Shown here piece by piece: positions 47,836 to 58,178 of a stretch of DNA of 64,000 bases. The stretch spans positions 1 to 64,000 of the forward strand of contig JAFCGF010000006.1 in assembly GCA_017608295.1 (NCBI GenBank). The letters run 5' to 3'. The translations under genes and the position numbers were made by a program. This DNA is from Candidatus Woesearchaeota archaeon. Its GTDB lineage: Archaea > Nanoarchaeota > Nanoarchaeia > Woesearchaeales > JAGVZT01. A model generated the notes under the pieces. It worked only from the letters and a program-made list of their open reading frames with translations, did no database searches and had not been told where the DNA came from. Every line of letters begins with the position of its first letter. Within the stretch, counting starts at the first letter, position 1.

Positions 47836-50800
47836 ATGAAACCTAAAGGGCATAAAGGACAGGGAGTCACTCTTTTTATTGTTCTCGGCATAGTTATTCT
47901 CGCAGTAGTAGGGCTGCTCTTCGGAGTGCGCAATGCAATGCAGGACTCTACTGAGGCGCCTCTTGGCCAGGCAGATCTTGATGCGACCCAGAACTCTCTG
48001 GAAAAACAAATTGATATCTGCCTTATGGACAAGGTCCGTGAAGGGATGGATTACTATGGCGCCCTGCCTGATGCACAGGAGCAGATACGCGCGTATGTTG
48101 AGCGTGAAGTCCCGAGATGTGTAGATCTAGTATTCTACGAGTCGCAAGGCCTAACTATAAAGAGCGCGGCATTCAGCGCGAACGTTCTGGTCAGCTCGAA
48201 CGCAGTAATTGTCGGGGCACAGTACCCCCTTGAGATTGCGGATGCGGATGGGACAGCAAAGGTGAGGGATTTTGGTTACAATGTTGAGATTGTGACCTCG
48301 GAGGAGTTGAGCTATGATGCTGGGGGCAGAATAATTGAGGATGTTTCCATCATCTCAGGAGATGGTGATGCCCAGCTGTTCATTCCAGCAGGTGCCCGTG
48401 TGCTAACAGACTCCGGTGAGCCGGTTGATGAGATAACTTTGGAACTTATAGACAAGACTGAAGGGGGGATGAGCAACTCCCATATTCTCGGCGAGATTAT
48501 TTATGACATCCAGCCGGACGGGGTGAGATTTTCTCCTCCAGCTGAGCTCACTATCAGTTACCTGCCAGGGCACGCGATAGGTCCTGAAAGTTCTCTGACA
48601 ATTGCGTATTTTGATGAGGCACGGGGCTTCTGGAGGTCGCTTCCAAGCTATGTCGACACTGGCAGCAACACAGTCACAGCGCTCATAACACATCTCACAA
48701 ACCATGCCCTCACTGAGAACTGCGGGCGGGTGGAAAAGCAGGTGCTTCCTCCTGAGATTGTGTACCAGGAGCCCTGCTACAGGCCTTGCGGCCTTGGTGC
48801 ATTTGGCAATCCTGAAGAGTGGGATGGCTGCTGGAAGACGACAGACTACGATGGGAATGATAACCAGGTCTATGCCACTCCAGACATGACAGATGTGCTT
48901 CTCCGTGGTATTGACGATGCAATCTATGCGACTGAAGATCACATTACTACTCTTGGCCTTGGAGGCTCCAATGGAGGAGAATCTCAATGCGGAGAGCCTC
49001 TTCCTATTACCACTACTTCAGAGGGCTTTGAGCAGGTTGGAAGTACTTCCGGAGTTTCAGCTGGAGAGGCAATTGTTGCAGTAAGATGCTCGGATTCAGA
49101 TGATTGTGAGGCTCAGAAAGAGAGAGTGAATAGCAAGTTCGGCTTCACTGATGAGGACTGGGACAACGAGGGTCAGCCCGGCATTCCCAATGACCGCTGT
49201 TATGACCAGGAGAACATCCTCGACTGGGATAAAGATGACAAGTACGAGAATATCTGTGTGTGTGTCAAGTCGGACAATACCCCTTGTAGCTCAAATGTCG
49301 ACACGATGTTCAAGACCCACAGCTCAGGGGGCAATACCTGGCAGGAAATCTGCACTGTAAAGAACCAGGAGGCTGCCCAGGAATATTATGATGATAATTA
49401 TGCTACGCTGGATTCCTTCCAGTGGCTCATCGCACAATATGGTGACGACATCATCCTGAACAAGGACGGCATCCAGGACGGTAAAGCAGTCGAGGAAGGA
49501 GGGGTAAGGAACGGCGCTGCATGGGAAGGGGGCTGCGCCTGCACAGCAACTCTACATCAGGTCGAAGTCGGCAAGAAGGATAATCCGGCGTATGACCCCA
49601 TATACAACCCTGATGAGCCCGAATTCCTTCCAGTGTATGAAGACAGGATAAAAACTGTGAATGAGGTTCCGTTAAGGGATAATCCGCAAGATGAGGATGA
49701 ATCTGATTATGGGGGCATCGCCTCTCCCAATTATTATGGCTACATGAGAACATCCACCTCAATCCTCGGGGAGAACCCTTGGGACGGCGCAGGGGGAGTT
49801 GGCTATTATGAATACTTTCTCCAGACTGATGGAGACACCTGCGTTGCAGAGGGTTATGATACTGAGATTACTGTTGAATGTGACAATTACTGCCTTGTCG
49901 AGGCAATGCTCGCTAGCGGAGGATATGCTAAGCTTGGTGAATGCTCAGGTGTATGTACTTATGAAAACAGATATGAGCGGGCTGGCAACAACAGGATTCG
50001 TATACGGGTGAGGAATGACCCTGGCGATGTATGTTCTTATGGAGTCGCGGCGCATGCTGAGATGAGAAACGGCACAGGCCTGAATTCCCCGTGCCCAGAT
50101 TGTGTCCCTCTCACATCGACTTGTGAATGTGGCAGTGATGTTGTTAATCCTTCGGAAGACCCCTTTCACGTTCCCTATTGCATAAATAGCGTAGTGTATT
50201 ATTCTTCAGTTTATGACCCCGCTCCTCCAGATGACGAATGGTATGATGTTTGTGAGGACGAAATGCCCTGTCCTGTGTGTGTGTACCTGGACAGCAGCTA
50301 TGACGGCTGCTATTGTGGGAGTAGAAGCAACACCAAGGATACCTTCGACCATTACTGTGAAGATGGCCAGTTCTACATAGATGAGCCTGAGTGTGATTCA
50401 ACAATTCTCCCCTGTCCTCCCTGCGAAGAACTTACCTCCAGCTGCCAGTGCGGCAGCGAGAAATTTACAAGTGATACCGGCAAGTACTGCGATGACGGCG
50501 CGATAGTGAACGAATTGCCGCCTGAATGCACAACAACAGGCGGGACGAGGAGGTTCAATGGTGTGGTGTGCACAGACCATGGCGTGTTTCACTACAAGCT
50601 GACTTATGCGAATAATGAGCCTGACAATCCACCTCATCCCCCAAAATACGACACTTACGAAGGAATGACATACTGGACATGCGGGGCGTCAGAGACCTGT
50701 AATGCTGAAGTGAATGCCCCCGGTGTGCAGCTCACATCAGATGCCCGAGACTATGGTATTGTCCAGATGTACGATGATGCAAACAAGCGCACCTGCGGCT

Positions 50801-51198
50801 CGCCCTATGGTAATGGGGGAAATGAATGTGCTGGAAATGCAGATGATGTGTGCTTTATCCCTACGTGCCAGCTACTTCCAAAATGCATCAATCCAGGGGG
50901 ATGCAGCGGCGACCCCTGTCCAGACGACCCCTGTTTGAAGAATGAGCGCCGTGACAGCAACTGCAATTGCGTTGGCCAGCCAATCAAAACATGCGGTATG
51001 TGCGGAAATCCCGCCTGTCCCGATCCTTGTGCAGGCTGTCCCAAGAGCTGTTGTCATCTCGACGGCTGCTCTGCCCTATCAAAGTGCAAGAGCGGCGGCG
51101 GCGACGATGACGATGACGGCGGCTGTACAGTTGGTGGCTCATGTACTAAAAATAATGGTAAGTCTGGGACATACAATAATCAGTGTAAATGCACGTAA
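47836..51198 (+). CDS. Very cysteine-rich surface protein with a pilin-like signal
   Basis: The protein is 1120 residues. The N-terminus GHKGQGVTLFIVLGIVILAV is a short basic region and one hydrophobic helix, like class III (pilin-type) signals common in DPANN surface proteins. Residues about 170-290 form a ZU5-like beta domain (LFIPAGARVLTDSGEPVD, then VRFSPPAELTISYLPG). The remaining 800 residues are rich in cysteine, with repeated PCPPCEELTSSCQCGS-type units and a C-terminus full of CxxC, ending NNQCKCT. Many disulfides, or bound metal, are expected. It has no membrane anchor at the end. Its seven-base distance from pth2 suggests co-transcription or a leaderless start. Confidence 0.8.
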   Translation: MKPKGHKGQGVTLFIVLGIVILAVVGLLFGVRNAMQDSTEAPLGQADLDATQNSLEKQIDICLMDKVREGMDYYGALPDAQEQIRAYVEREVPRCVDLVFYESQGLTIKSAAFSANVLVSSNAVIVGAQYPLEIADADGTAKVRDFGYNVEIVTSEELSYDAGGRIIEDVSIISGDGDAQLFIPAGARVLTDSGEPVDEITLELIDKTEGGMSNSHILGEIIYDIQPDGVRFSPPAELTISYLPGHAIGPESSLTIAYFDEARGFWRSLPSYVDTGSNTVTALITHLTNHALTENCGRVEKQVLPPEIVYQEPCYRPCGLGAFGNPEEWDGCWKTTDYDGNDNQVYATPDMTDVLLRGIDDAIYATEDHITTLGLGGSNGGESQCGEPLPITTTSEGFEQVGSTSGVSAGEAIVAVRCSDSDDCEAQKERVNSKFGFTDEDWDNEGQPGIPNDRCYDQENILDWDKDDKYENICVCVKSDNTPCSSNVDTMFKTHSSGGNTWQEICTVKNQEAAQEYYDDNYATLDSFQWLIAQYGDDIILNKDGIQDGKAVEEGGVRNGAAWEGGCACTATLHQVEVGKKDNPAYDPIYNPDEPEFLPVYEDRIKTVNEVPLRDNPQDEDESDYGGIASPNYYGYMRTSTSILGENPWDGAGGVGYYEYFLQTDGDTCVAEGYDTEITVECDNYCLVEAMLASGGYAKLGECSGVCTYENRYERAGNNRIRIRVRNDPGDVCSYGVAAHAEMRNGTGLNSPCPDCVPLTSTCECGSDVVNPSEDPFHVPYCINSVVYYSSVYDPAPPDDEWYDVCEDEMPCPVCVYLDSSYDGCYCGSRSNTKDTFDHYCEDGQFYIDEPECDSTILPCPPCEELTSSCQCGSEKFTSDTGKYCDDGAIVNELPPECTTTGGTRRFNGVVCTDHGVFHYKLTYANNEPDNPPHPPKYDTYEGMTYWTCGASETCNAEVNAPGVQLTSDARDYGIVQMYDDANKRTCGSPYGNGGNECAGNADDVCFIPTCQLLPKCINPGGCSGDPCPDDPCLKNERRDSNCNCVGQPIKTCGMCGNPACPDPCAGCPKSCCHLDGCSALSKCKSGGGDDDDDGGCTVGGSCTKNNGKSGTYNNQCKCT

Positions 51199-51210
51199 AT
51201 GCCCAGGCTG

Positions 51211-52668
51211 CTAATGCTGCTTCCAGCGTAAGACTGGCTCTCTCGCTGCCTTGACTCCGTCGAGCCTTTTTACAGGAGTGGTCCAGGGAGCATTCTTCAC
51301 CCTGTCGGGATTGTCAGCAGCTTCCTTGGCGATGCGCTCCATGACTTCTATAAACTCATCGAGGCGCTCCTTTGATTCTGTCTCTGTGGGCTCTATCATC
51401 ATGGCGCCCTTGACAGTAAGCGGGAAATAAATTGTGGGAGCGTGCATCCTGAAATCAAGCAGACGCTTCGCGATGTCGTTTGTCTTGATGTCATTCGGCA
51501 TGTCCTGGTCTGAGAGGATGAACTCGTGCATGCACCTTGCATTGTACTGGAGGTGATAGTTCTTCTTGAGCTTCCACTTGAGGTAATTCGCGTTCAGCAC
51601 TGCTGTCTCGGCGACATTTCTTAATCCATCAGGACCCAGAGAGCGAATATACGCATACGCGCGGACCATCACTCCGAAATTGCCCCAGAATGCCTTTATC
51701 TTTCCTATACTCTTCGGTTTGTTCCAGTCGAGGAAATAATGCTCTCCTTTCTTTCCTATTCGCGGCTTTGGTAGGTAGGGCTCGAGTGTCTTTCCTACCC
51801 CTACTGGCCCGCTTCCAGGCCCTCCGCCGCCATGTGGAGTTGAGAATGTCTTGTGCAGGTTGAGGTGGATGACATCAAATCCCAGATCCCCAAAGCGGGC
51901 AACGCCTGTGAGGGCATTTGCATTCGCGCCGTCGCCGTAGAGCAGGCCGCCCTGCCTGTGGATGATTTTCGCGATGTCAAGAATGTCCTTCTCAAACAGG
52001 CCATGAGTATTTGGGTTGGTGAGCATCATGCCTACGACATCAGAGTCCATCGCCTTCTCAAGAGCGCCGATGTCCACAAGCCCTGACTTGTTGCTGGGTA
52101 TCTCCACGCTTTCAAAACCAGAAAGCACGACGCTCGCTGGATTGGTTCCATGGGCGCTGTCAGGGATGAGTATCTTGCTTCTTGACTCTCCCTTGGCGTC
52201 AAAATAGGCCTTCATCATCAGGACGCCTGTGAGCTCTCCCTGTGCGCCTGCAGCAGGCTGGAGTGTTATCGCATTCATGCCCGTAATCTCGGCGAGAAGG
52301 CGCTCCAGCTCATACATCAGCCTCAGCGAGCCCTGTGCATGGCTTTCAGGAACAAAAGGATGCAGCTCTGTGAATCCTGGCAGCCTCGCGACTGCCTCGT
52401 TCACCTTAGGGTTGTACTTCATGGTGCAGCTTCCCAATGGATAAAAGCCTATATCGACAGAATGGTTTTTCTGGCTCAGCCTTGTGTAATGCCTGATGAC
52501 CTCGATTTCAGGAAGCGAGGGCAGCTCCAGCTTTCCGCGAACCATGTCCCGCGGCAGGAGATTTCCCGCTCTCGGCACGTCCAACTCAGGGAGCGTAGTC
52601 TTGTTCGCGCCCTCTTTCGATTTTTCGAAAAGCAGGCGCTCGTCCCATGGTAATTGCTGAGGGCTCAT
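51211..52668 (-). CDS. gcvPB: Glycine dehydrogenase (decarboxylating), subunit 2
   Basis: This is the pyridoxal-phosphate half of the split archaeal/bacterial P-protein (485 residues). The cofactor lysine is in HLNLHKTFSTPHGGGGPGSG near residue 270. The start SPQQLPWDERLLFEKS and HYTRLSQKNHSVDIGFYPLG are typical. With GcvPA it decarboxylates glycine and loads the aminomethyl group on GcvH. The ATG overlaps the gcvPA stop by four bases. Confidence 0.95.
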   Translation of the reverse strand: MSPQQLPWDERLLFEKSKEGANKTTLPELDVPRAGNLLPRDMVRGKLELPSLPEIEVIRHYTRLSQKNHSVDIGFYPLGSCTMKYNPKVNEAVARLPGFTELHPFVPESHAQGSLRLMYELERLLAEITGMNAITLQPAAGAQGELTGVLMMKAYFDAKGESRSKILIPDSAHGTNPASVVLSGFESVEIPSNKSGLVDIGALEKAMDSDVVGMMLTNPNTHGLFEKDILDIAKIIHRQGGLLYGDGANANALTGVARFGDLGFDVIHLNLHKTFSTPHGGGGPGSGPVGVGKTLEPYLPKPRIGKKGEHYFLDWNKPKSIGKIKAFWGNFGVMVRAYAYIRSLGPDGLRNVAETAVLNANYLKWKLKKNYHLQYNARCMHEFILSDQDMPNDIKTNDIAKRLLDFRMHAPTIYFPLTVKGAMMIEPTETESKERLDEFIEVMERIAKEAADNPDRVKNAPWTTPVKRLDGVKAAREPVLRWKQH

Positions 52669-53999
52669 TTTCCACCACCTCTCAGCATGCTCACAAGTGC
52701 ATCAATCTCTTCTCTTGTGTTCATTTCTGTGACGCAGAGCAGGAGGCAGTCTTTCATGAAGGGATAGTCATCTTCCAGGGGAATGCCCGCGATGATACCG
52801 TGCTCTGCGAGCCTCGCATGCACGCGCTTTGCGTTTTTCACCCTGACAACAAACTCATTGTAATGCGGCTGATTACCAAATGGAATTCCTAAGCCCGCTC
52901 TCTTGAGTGCTTTCCTCGCGTAGAACGCCTTTTGGAGATTGAGCTCAGCTAATTCAGAAAGATGCGGCCCGAGCAATGCGAGATGGATTGCGCAGGCAAG
53001 GGCGTTGAGCTGCTGGCTCGTGCAGATATTGGACTTTGCCCTTTCCCTCCTGATGTGCTGCTCCCGTGCCTGGAGTGTGAGGACATAGCCACGCTTTCCC
53101 TCTGTGTCAACAGTCTCTCCCACAAGCCTGCCCGGGATGTGATGCCGATATTCATCCTTTGTCGCCATGAATCCGCAGTATGGCCCGCCGAAGTTGAGTG
53201 GATTGCCAAAGCTCTGGCACTCGCCGGCGACAATATCTGCTCCAAACTCACCAGGACTCTTAATGATGCCAAGTGAAGTCGCCTCAGTCACTATGGGAAT
53301 GAACAGCGCTTTCCTGCTGCGGGATATCTTCCCCAGCGCTTTCAGATCCTCGACAACACCGAAGAAATTTGGGCTCTGGATGAGGACAGCTGCTGTGTGC
53401 TTTGAGATGGATTCAGCGAGAGTCTCAGCGTCAGTCCTCCCTTTGGATACAGGCACGGTCTTGAGCACAAACTTCCCTCCGCGGCCATAAGTGCCAAGCA
53501 CCTCGCGATAATGTGGATGGACTGCCTCGCTTATGATAATCTCAGGCTTGTCTGTGATGTTGCACGCCATGATGGCTGCTTCTGCTGTGGCAGTCGCTCC
53601 GTCATATACTGAGGCGTTGGCAAGGTCCATGCCAGTGAGCTGGCAGATGAGGGTCTGGAATTCGTAGATTCCCTGAAGATTTCCCTGGCTTGCCTCTGCC
53701 TGATATGGTGTGTAAGCAGTGAGAAACTCTCCCCTAAGCAGCATCTGGTCAACTGCAGCGGGAATAAAATGCCTGTATGCCCCTGCTCCAAGGAAGAGGA
53801 CATCACCGGGCTCGTTCTGTTCTGCGATTTTCTGGAGAAGCTTGGTGACTTCCTGCTCAGACAGGCCTTTAGGGATATGCAAGTCCCTTGAAAGGCGCTT
53901 GCTCCGCGGGATATCCCTGAACAAGTCTTTTATCTGCTTCACGCGGATGCTTTTGAGCATCGACTTGCGCTCTTCCTTTGTTAGGGGAACATATTCCAT
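52665..53999 (-). CDS. gcvPA: Glycine dehydrogenase (decarboxylating), subunit 1
   Basis: The protein is 444 residues. FLGAGAYRHFIPAAVDQML, FLTAYTPYQAEASQGNLQ and MDLANASVYDGATA are the family landmarks. It is the second half of the split P-protein. It is coupled to gcvPB by overlap and lies one base after gcvH. Confidence 0.95.
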   Translation of the reverse strand: MEYVPLTKEERKSMLKSIRVKQIKDLFRDIPRSKRLSRDLHIPKGLSEQEVTKLLQKIAEQNEPGDVLFLGAGAYRHFIPAAVDQMLLRGEFLTAYTPYQAEASQGNLQGIYEFQTLICQLTGMDLANASVYDGATATAEAAIMACNITDKPEIIISEAVHPHYREVLGTYGRGGKFVLKTVPVSKGRTDAETLAESISKHTAAVLIQSPNFFGVVEDLKALGKISRSRKALFIPIVTEATSLGIIKSPGEFGADIVAGECQSFGNPLNFGGPYCGFMATKDEYRHHIPGRLVGETVDTEGKRGYVLTLQAREQHIRRERAKSNICTSQQLNALACAIHLALLGPHLSELAELNLQKAFYARKALKRAGLGIPFGNQPHYNEFVVRVKNAKRVHARLAEHGIIAGIPLEDDYPFMKDCLLLCVTEMNTREEIDALVSMLRGGGK

Positions 54000-54000
54000 C

Positions 54001-54396
54001 TTACTTTCCTATATGCTTCCTGTACGCCTCAGCATTTATCAGGTTCTTTAATTCTTCCTCGACAGCGTCTGTTACCTTGAGCTTGACAATCCAGCCCTTA
54101 TCATAAGGAGAAGAGTTCACAAGCTCAGGCTTGTTCTTCAGTGAAGTGTTCACCTCAATGACCTCGCCGCTCACAGGCGCGAGCACATCGCTCACTGCCT
54201 TCATGGTCTCAATAACACAAAGTGCATCCTTCTGCTTCACTACCTTGCCTGTCTTCGGGACATCGACAAACACGACCTCGTGCATCTCCTGCTGTGCGTA
54301 ATCACTTATGCCGACAATCGCGGTGTCCCCTTCAATTTTGACCCACTCGTGGTCCTTGCTGTAGCGCAGTTCATCCGGAATATTCACATCACCCAT
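54001..54396 (-). CDS. gcvH: Glycine cleavage system H protein
   Basis: The protein is 131 residues with the lipoyl domain: RYSKDHEWVKIEGDTAIVGI at the start, and the lipoylated lysine in CVIETMKAVSDV near residue 66. It shuttles the aminomethyl intermediate between P, T and L proteins. No L protein or lipoate ligase gene lies in the window. Confidence 0.96.
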   Translation of the reverse strand: MGDVNIPDELRYSKDHEWVKIEGDTAIVGISDYAQQEMHEVVFVDVPKTGKVVKQKDALCVIETMKAVSDVLAPVSGEVIEVNTSLKNKPELVNSSPYDKGWIVKLKVTDAVEEELKNLINAEAYRKHIGK

Positions 54397-54405
54397 CTCT
54401 TCACC

Positions 54406-55533
54406 TCATTTCTTACCGGTAAAGGCATAGAATGGCTTCTTGATAATCTCTGCCTCTACTGGCCGGTCTCGTACCTTGATTTGAATGCTCTCACCAATCT
54501 TAACACTATTTCGCTCAACAAGCGCCATTCCGATACTCTTGTTGAGTGTGGGGGAAAGTGTCCCAGACGTGACTTCCCCAATCTGCTTTCTCCCTTTCAT
54601 TACAGGGTAGTGCTGGCGGGGGATGGCGCGTTCCTTCATCTCGAACGCAATCACTTTTCTCGCTGCTCCCTCGCTTTTTTGTGTGAGCAGGATATCACTG
54701 CCCATGCAAGTCGGATTGGTCTGCTTGACCGCAAAACGAATACCACCTTCCACTGGTGAGATGGTCTCGCTTAGCTCATGCCCGTAGAGTGGATAGCACG
54801 CCTCGAGGCGTAGTGTGTCTCTTGCACCCAAACCTGCCGGCACAAGTCCTGATGGTTTTCCCTTATCCAAAAGCGCTTTCCACAGTGCTGGCGCGTCCCC
54901 TGTGTTGAAATAGAGCTCAAAGCCGTCCTCACCAGTGTAGCCTGTTCGAGAGATGATGACCTCCTTCACGCCGGCCACATCTGCCCCAATGATTTCAAAG
55001 CGTGGCAGCGCATTCAGCTTCGCCTTTGTGAGCTTCTGCAATATATTTTCCGCCTTTGGCCCTTGCAGTGCGAGCATCGCCATCCTGTCGCTGACATCGA
55101 GGATGCTGATGTCCTTGCCCTTTGGCTGTTCCATTAGCCAGCTAAGGTCTTTTTTGATGTTGGAGGCATTCACCACGAGCATATAAGTAAGAGGATTGTC
55201 GAGCCAGATGAGTTCTCCGAGATTGTACACATACAGGTCATCGACAGTGCCACCCTCAGGTGTGCACATCGCAGTGTAGAGTGCAGTGCCCGGTGTGCAC
55301 ATTGAGATGTCATTTGTGAGCATGCGCTGGAGGAATTCAGGGGCATCTGCCCCGCTCACAATGAATTCACCCATGTGGCTCGTGTCGAACAGGCCTGCTG
55401 CGGTGCGGACTGCCTTGTGCTCAGCTGTGATGCCTGAATACTGCACAGGCATAAGCCAGCCTCCAAATTCGACTAGTGAGCCCTTGAGTGCGAGATGTTC
55501 CTCATGTAAGGGGCTTTTCAGCAGTTCAGCCAT
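54406..55533 (-). CDS. gcvT: Aminomethyltransferase (T protein)
   Basis: The protein is 375 residues. FGGWLMPVQYSGITAEHKAV, TGYTGEDGFELYF near residue 190 and LGARDTLRLEACYPLYG near residue 230 are diagnostic. It moves the methylene group to tetrahydrofolate or an archaeal pterin. The start at 55533 follows AGGGAG by about five bases; 55548 is an upstream in-frame ATG. CTTTATATAGC (55565-55575) is the operon promoter. It is the first gene of gcvT-gcvH-gcvPA-gcvPB. Confidence 0.95.
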   Translation of the reverse strand: MAELLKSPLHEEHLALKGSLVEFGGWLMPVQYSGITAEHKAVRTAAGLFDTSHMGEFIVSGADAPEFLQRMLTNDISMCTPGTALYTAMCTPEGGTVDDLYVYNLGELIWLDNPLTYMLVVNASNIKKDLSWLMEQPKGKDISILDVSDRMAMLALQGPKAENILQKLTKAKLNALPRFEIIGADVAGVKEVIISRTGYTGEDGFELYFNTGDAPALWKALLDKGKPSGLVPAGLGARDTLRLEACYPLYGHELSETISPVEGGIRFAVKQTNPTCMGSDILLTQKSEGAARKVIAFEMKERAIPRQHYPVMKGRKQIGEVTSGTLSPTLNKSIGMALVERNSVKIGESIQIKVRDRPVEAEIIKKPFYAFTGKK

Positions 55534-55667
55534 AGTTCTCCCTCTCATTTTACTAACTGCTATGCTATATAAAGATTATGAGCAAGAAGGTTAGTTGAAT
55601 CCAATATGCTACTTTAGAATAGTAAACTTCTTAAATGCTGGGGGTTTCCCCAAGACAGGGAATTACT

Positions 55668-57395
55668 ATGGCTAAAGAACTGAGTTATGGAGAGGAAGCA
55701 CGTAAGAAACTCAAAGAGGGAGCTGATAAGCTCGCTAATGCTGTTACAGAAACCCTTGGCCCTTATGGGAAATGGGTTGCTATGGAGACACCTTGGGGCA
55801 GCCCTGACCTGACCAAGGACGGTGTGACTGTCGCCCGTTCTGTTGTCCCCTTAGAGGATAAAGTTGAGAACCTTGGAGCCATGCTGCTCTTGGACGCTGC
55901 CTCTGGTACTAATAAGCTCGCTGGTGACGGTACCACGACTGCGACTCTTCTCGCTCAGCACATGTATACTGAGGCGCTCGCCGAGGATGAAGCCAAGGAT
56001 GGGGCGGCGAAGAGTAAGCCCCTAAACCCAATGTTAATGTCACGAGGTATTGATGCCGCTATTGATGTCGCACAGGCAGAACTCAAGAAGCTTTCAAAGG
56101 ACGTGAAGAAGCCAAGCACTCTGCATGAAGTCGCTGCAGTATCTGCGAACTATGATATGAGCATCGCAGACAGTATTCATCTTGCTATCAATGGCGGACC
56201 AGCCCCCTCAAGAGATGAGGAAAATGAATCTGAGGAACACGAAGGTGTCGGCGTCGATGGATTAATCACTGTGCGGGAGAGCAGGACGCATGAGACGTAT
56301 GTCGACTTCCTTGAGGGATACGAGAGCAACGCTGGTTATCTTGAGTGGAGATTCGTCAACAACATCGAGAACATGAGCATCGACCTGGAGAATCCCTACA
56401 TCGTATTGATTGACGGAAAACTGACAGGAGGCCCTGACGGATCAAATATCATCAAGATTCTGGAAGCACTGCCTGAAGAGGGGTCAAAGCGAGTGGTTAT
56501 TATTGCCGATGATGTCGATGGCATAGCATTTGCGACAGTGGCGGCCAATCACCAGAAGGGAATTATCCAGGCGGCTCTGGTGAAATCTCCAGGATATGGT
56601 GAAAACAAGAGGCACCTGCTTGACGATATCGCCACCGCGACCGGAGGTAAGGTTATCTCTATGGATGACCATACTGCGCCTCTTTCGAAGATGACTAAGG
56701 ATACTCTCAAAAAGATGTACGGAAGAGCAGGTTTCGTTAGTGTTATGAATGATAAGACAATTATGCTCAATAGTGAGGGCGATGTGGAAGAGGTTGACAA
56801 GCGTGTCAAATCCCTTGAGAAGCAGATGGATAAGTCCAAATCAGACTATGAGTGTGATAAGCTCAAGGAGCGCGCAGCAAAGCTCGCTGGCAAGGCGGCG
56901 GTTATCAATGTCGGCGCTGACAACGAGCCGGACATGAAGGCGAAGAAGGCAAGCATAGAGGATGCGCTCAACGCTGTGCGTGCAGCTGCAGAAGAGGGTG
57001 TTGTGCCTGGCGGCGGAGTCGCATACCTGCGGATGAGTGCTGTTGTGTATGCCGCTGCAGAGAAGGAGAAGAATGCCTCAATGAAGAAGGGAATGGAAAT
57101 TGTGGCCCAGGCACTGGCTGAACCTATCTACAAAATTGTGGACAATGCTGGAATCGATGCTAATAAAGTGCGTAAGGAAGTCCTCGCCGGCGAGACTGAC
57201 TGGTTCGGCTACGACGCCCTGAATGAGGACTACGGTGACATGTACAAGCTTGGTGTCATCGACCCGACAAAGGTCGTGCGCGTGGCGATTGACAAGGCAG
57301 CCGGTGTGGCGAAGAATTTCCTCAGGATTGCGTGCACTATCACGCTTGGCGAGGAAGAGGAAGGTATGTCTGGCATGCCCGGGATGGGTATGTAG
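55668..57395 (+). CDS. groL: Group I chaperonin GroEL-like
   Basis: The protein is 575 residues, a bacterial-type (group I) chaperonin and not a thermosome. [33 protein letters not shown] (the ATP site), [16 protein letters not shown] and a [10 protein letters not shown] tail are GroEL signatures. The apical domain is divergent and has an acidic insertion ([11 protein letters not shown]) near residue 200. No groES lies nearby. The start at ATG 55668 gives the normal MAKEL beginning. GGGG/CCCC (55641-55651) forms a small hairpin just upstream. Group I chaperonins are known in some archaea (Methanosarcina) by transfer from bacteria. Confidence 0.9.
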   Translation: MAKELSYGEEARKKLKEGADKLANAVTETLGPYGKWVAMETPWGSPDLTKDGVTVARSVVPLEDKVENLGAMLLLDAASGTNKLAGDGTTTATLLAQHMYTEALAEDEAKDGAAKSKPLNPMLMSRGIDAAIDVAQAELKKLSKDVKKPSTLHEVAAVSANYDMSIADSIHLAINGGPAPSRDEENESEEHEGVGVDGLITVRESRTHETYVDFLEGYESNAGYLEWRFVNNIENMSIDLENPYIVLIDGKLTGGPDGSNIIKILEALPEEGSKRVVIIADDVDGIAFATVAANHQKGIIQAALVKSPGYGENKRHLLDDIATATGGKVISMDDHTAPLSKMTKDTLKKMYGRAGFVSVMNDKTIMLNSEGDVEEVDKRVKSLEKQMDKSKSDYECDKLKERAAKLAGKAAVINVGADNEPDMKAKKASIEDALNAVRAAAEEGVVPGGGVAYLRMSAVVYAAAEKEKNASMKKGMEIVAQALAEPIYKIVDNAGIDANKVRKEVLAGETDWFGYDALNEDYGDMYKLGVIDPTKVVRVAIDKAAGVAKNFLRIACTITLGEEEEGMSGMPGMGM

Positions 57396-57516
57396 TTTTT
57401 CTTTTTTTTCCGTATTTTTTTCTGTTTTTAATAGAACTTAATACAGATGATGACCTCTACTAATAGTCGTAGATAATCTTAACAGCTCGTCCTTTATGTC
57501 TCGGGAAACAAAAGCC

Positions 57517-57960
57517 TTACATAATGCCCATCATGGGCTCGAACTCGATTTCCTCGTCCTTGACGTGCAGGAGATAGCCGTCCTCGTCAAACCCAGCGGA
57601 TGAGTCCTCTGTCCCAAGGATGAGTTCATACGTGGCATTCCTCTTTAGCAAAAGGGTGCCATTCTCATCTATGAGGCCGCACCCGACAGCGCAGATGCCG
57701 CAGTCCACGAGCTCGTAGGGGATTTTCGCCCTGGCGATGTCCATCATCGTGATAGAAAGGTCATTTGACTCTCCGATTCCTTTGTACACGACCTTAATCA
57801 GGCCGTCGTAGGTTGGCTCTTCCCCTTCCTCTAGCTCATAGATGATTGAACATCCAGCTGAGGGAGCAATCGCTTCCCGCGTCTCGAGATTCAGTGTTCC
57901 TGTAGCGTTGTCAATCGCTTCAACAGCGACAAGTTCAAGTTCAGATGGATTTCCGACCAT
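57517..57960 (-). CDS. Hypothetical acidic protein
   Basis: The protein is 147 residues, acidic and not recognised. The first half alternates beta strands (ELELVAVEAIDNATGTLNLE); the middle has a CGICAVGCG cluster of three cysteines near residue 90, which could bind a metal. The start at 57960 has GGAGTG eight bases ahead; a GTG at 57969 is in frame. It stands alone between the GroEL and Pop5 genes. Confidence 0.6.
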   Translation of the reverse strand: MVGNPSELELVAVEAIDNATGTLNLETREAIAPSAGCSIIYELEEGEEPTYDGLIKVVYKGIGESNDLSITMMDIARAKIPYELVDCGICAVGCGLIDENGTLLLKRNATYELILGTEDSSAGFDEDGYLLHVKDEEIEFEPMMGIM

Positions 57961-58178
57961 AGGTATCACACTCCAATACTCACAGCGAATCAGGGGCTAT
58001 TTTTATGCTCTTCGGTAGTTTTTAGGGATGAATGCTCCACGCTAAGTTTTCCAATACTTTTATAAACGGCAGAGCATTAATCGCCCCTTGACGAGAGAGA
58101 AGGAAGCGCGGAAAGATAGGTGTTTTGACACCCGACTTCTCTAAGGCAAGGCGCGCACAACTGCGACGCCTGTATACA

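Noticed and set aside
55668..57395. Thermosome (group II chaperonin) assignment
   Set aside because: The ATP-site context, GGGVAYLR motif and GM-rich tail are those of GroEL, not of a thermosome subunit.
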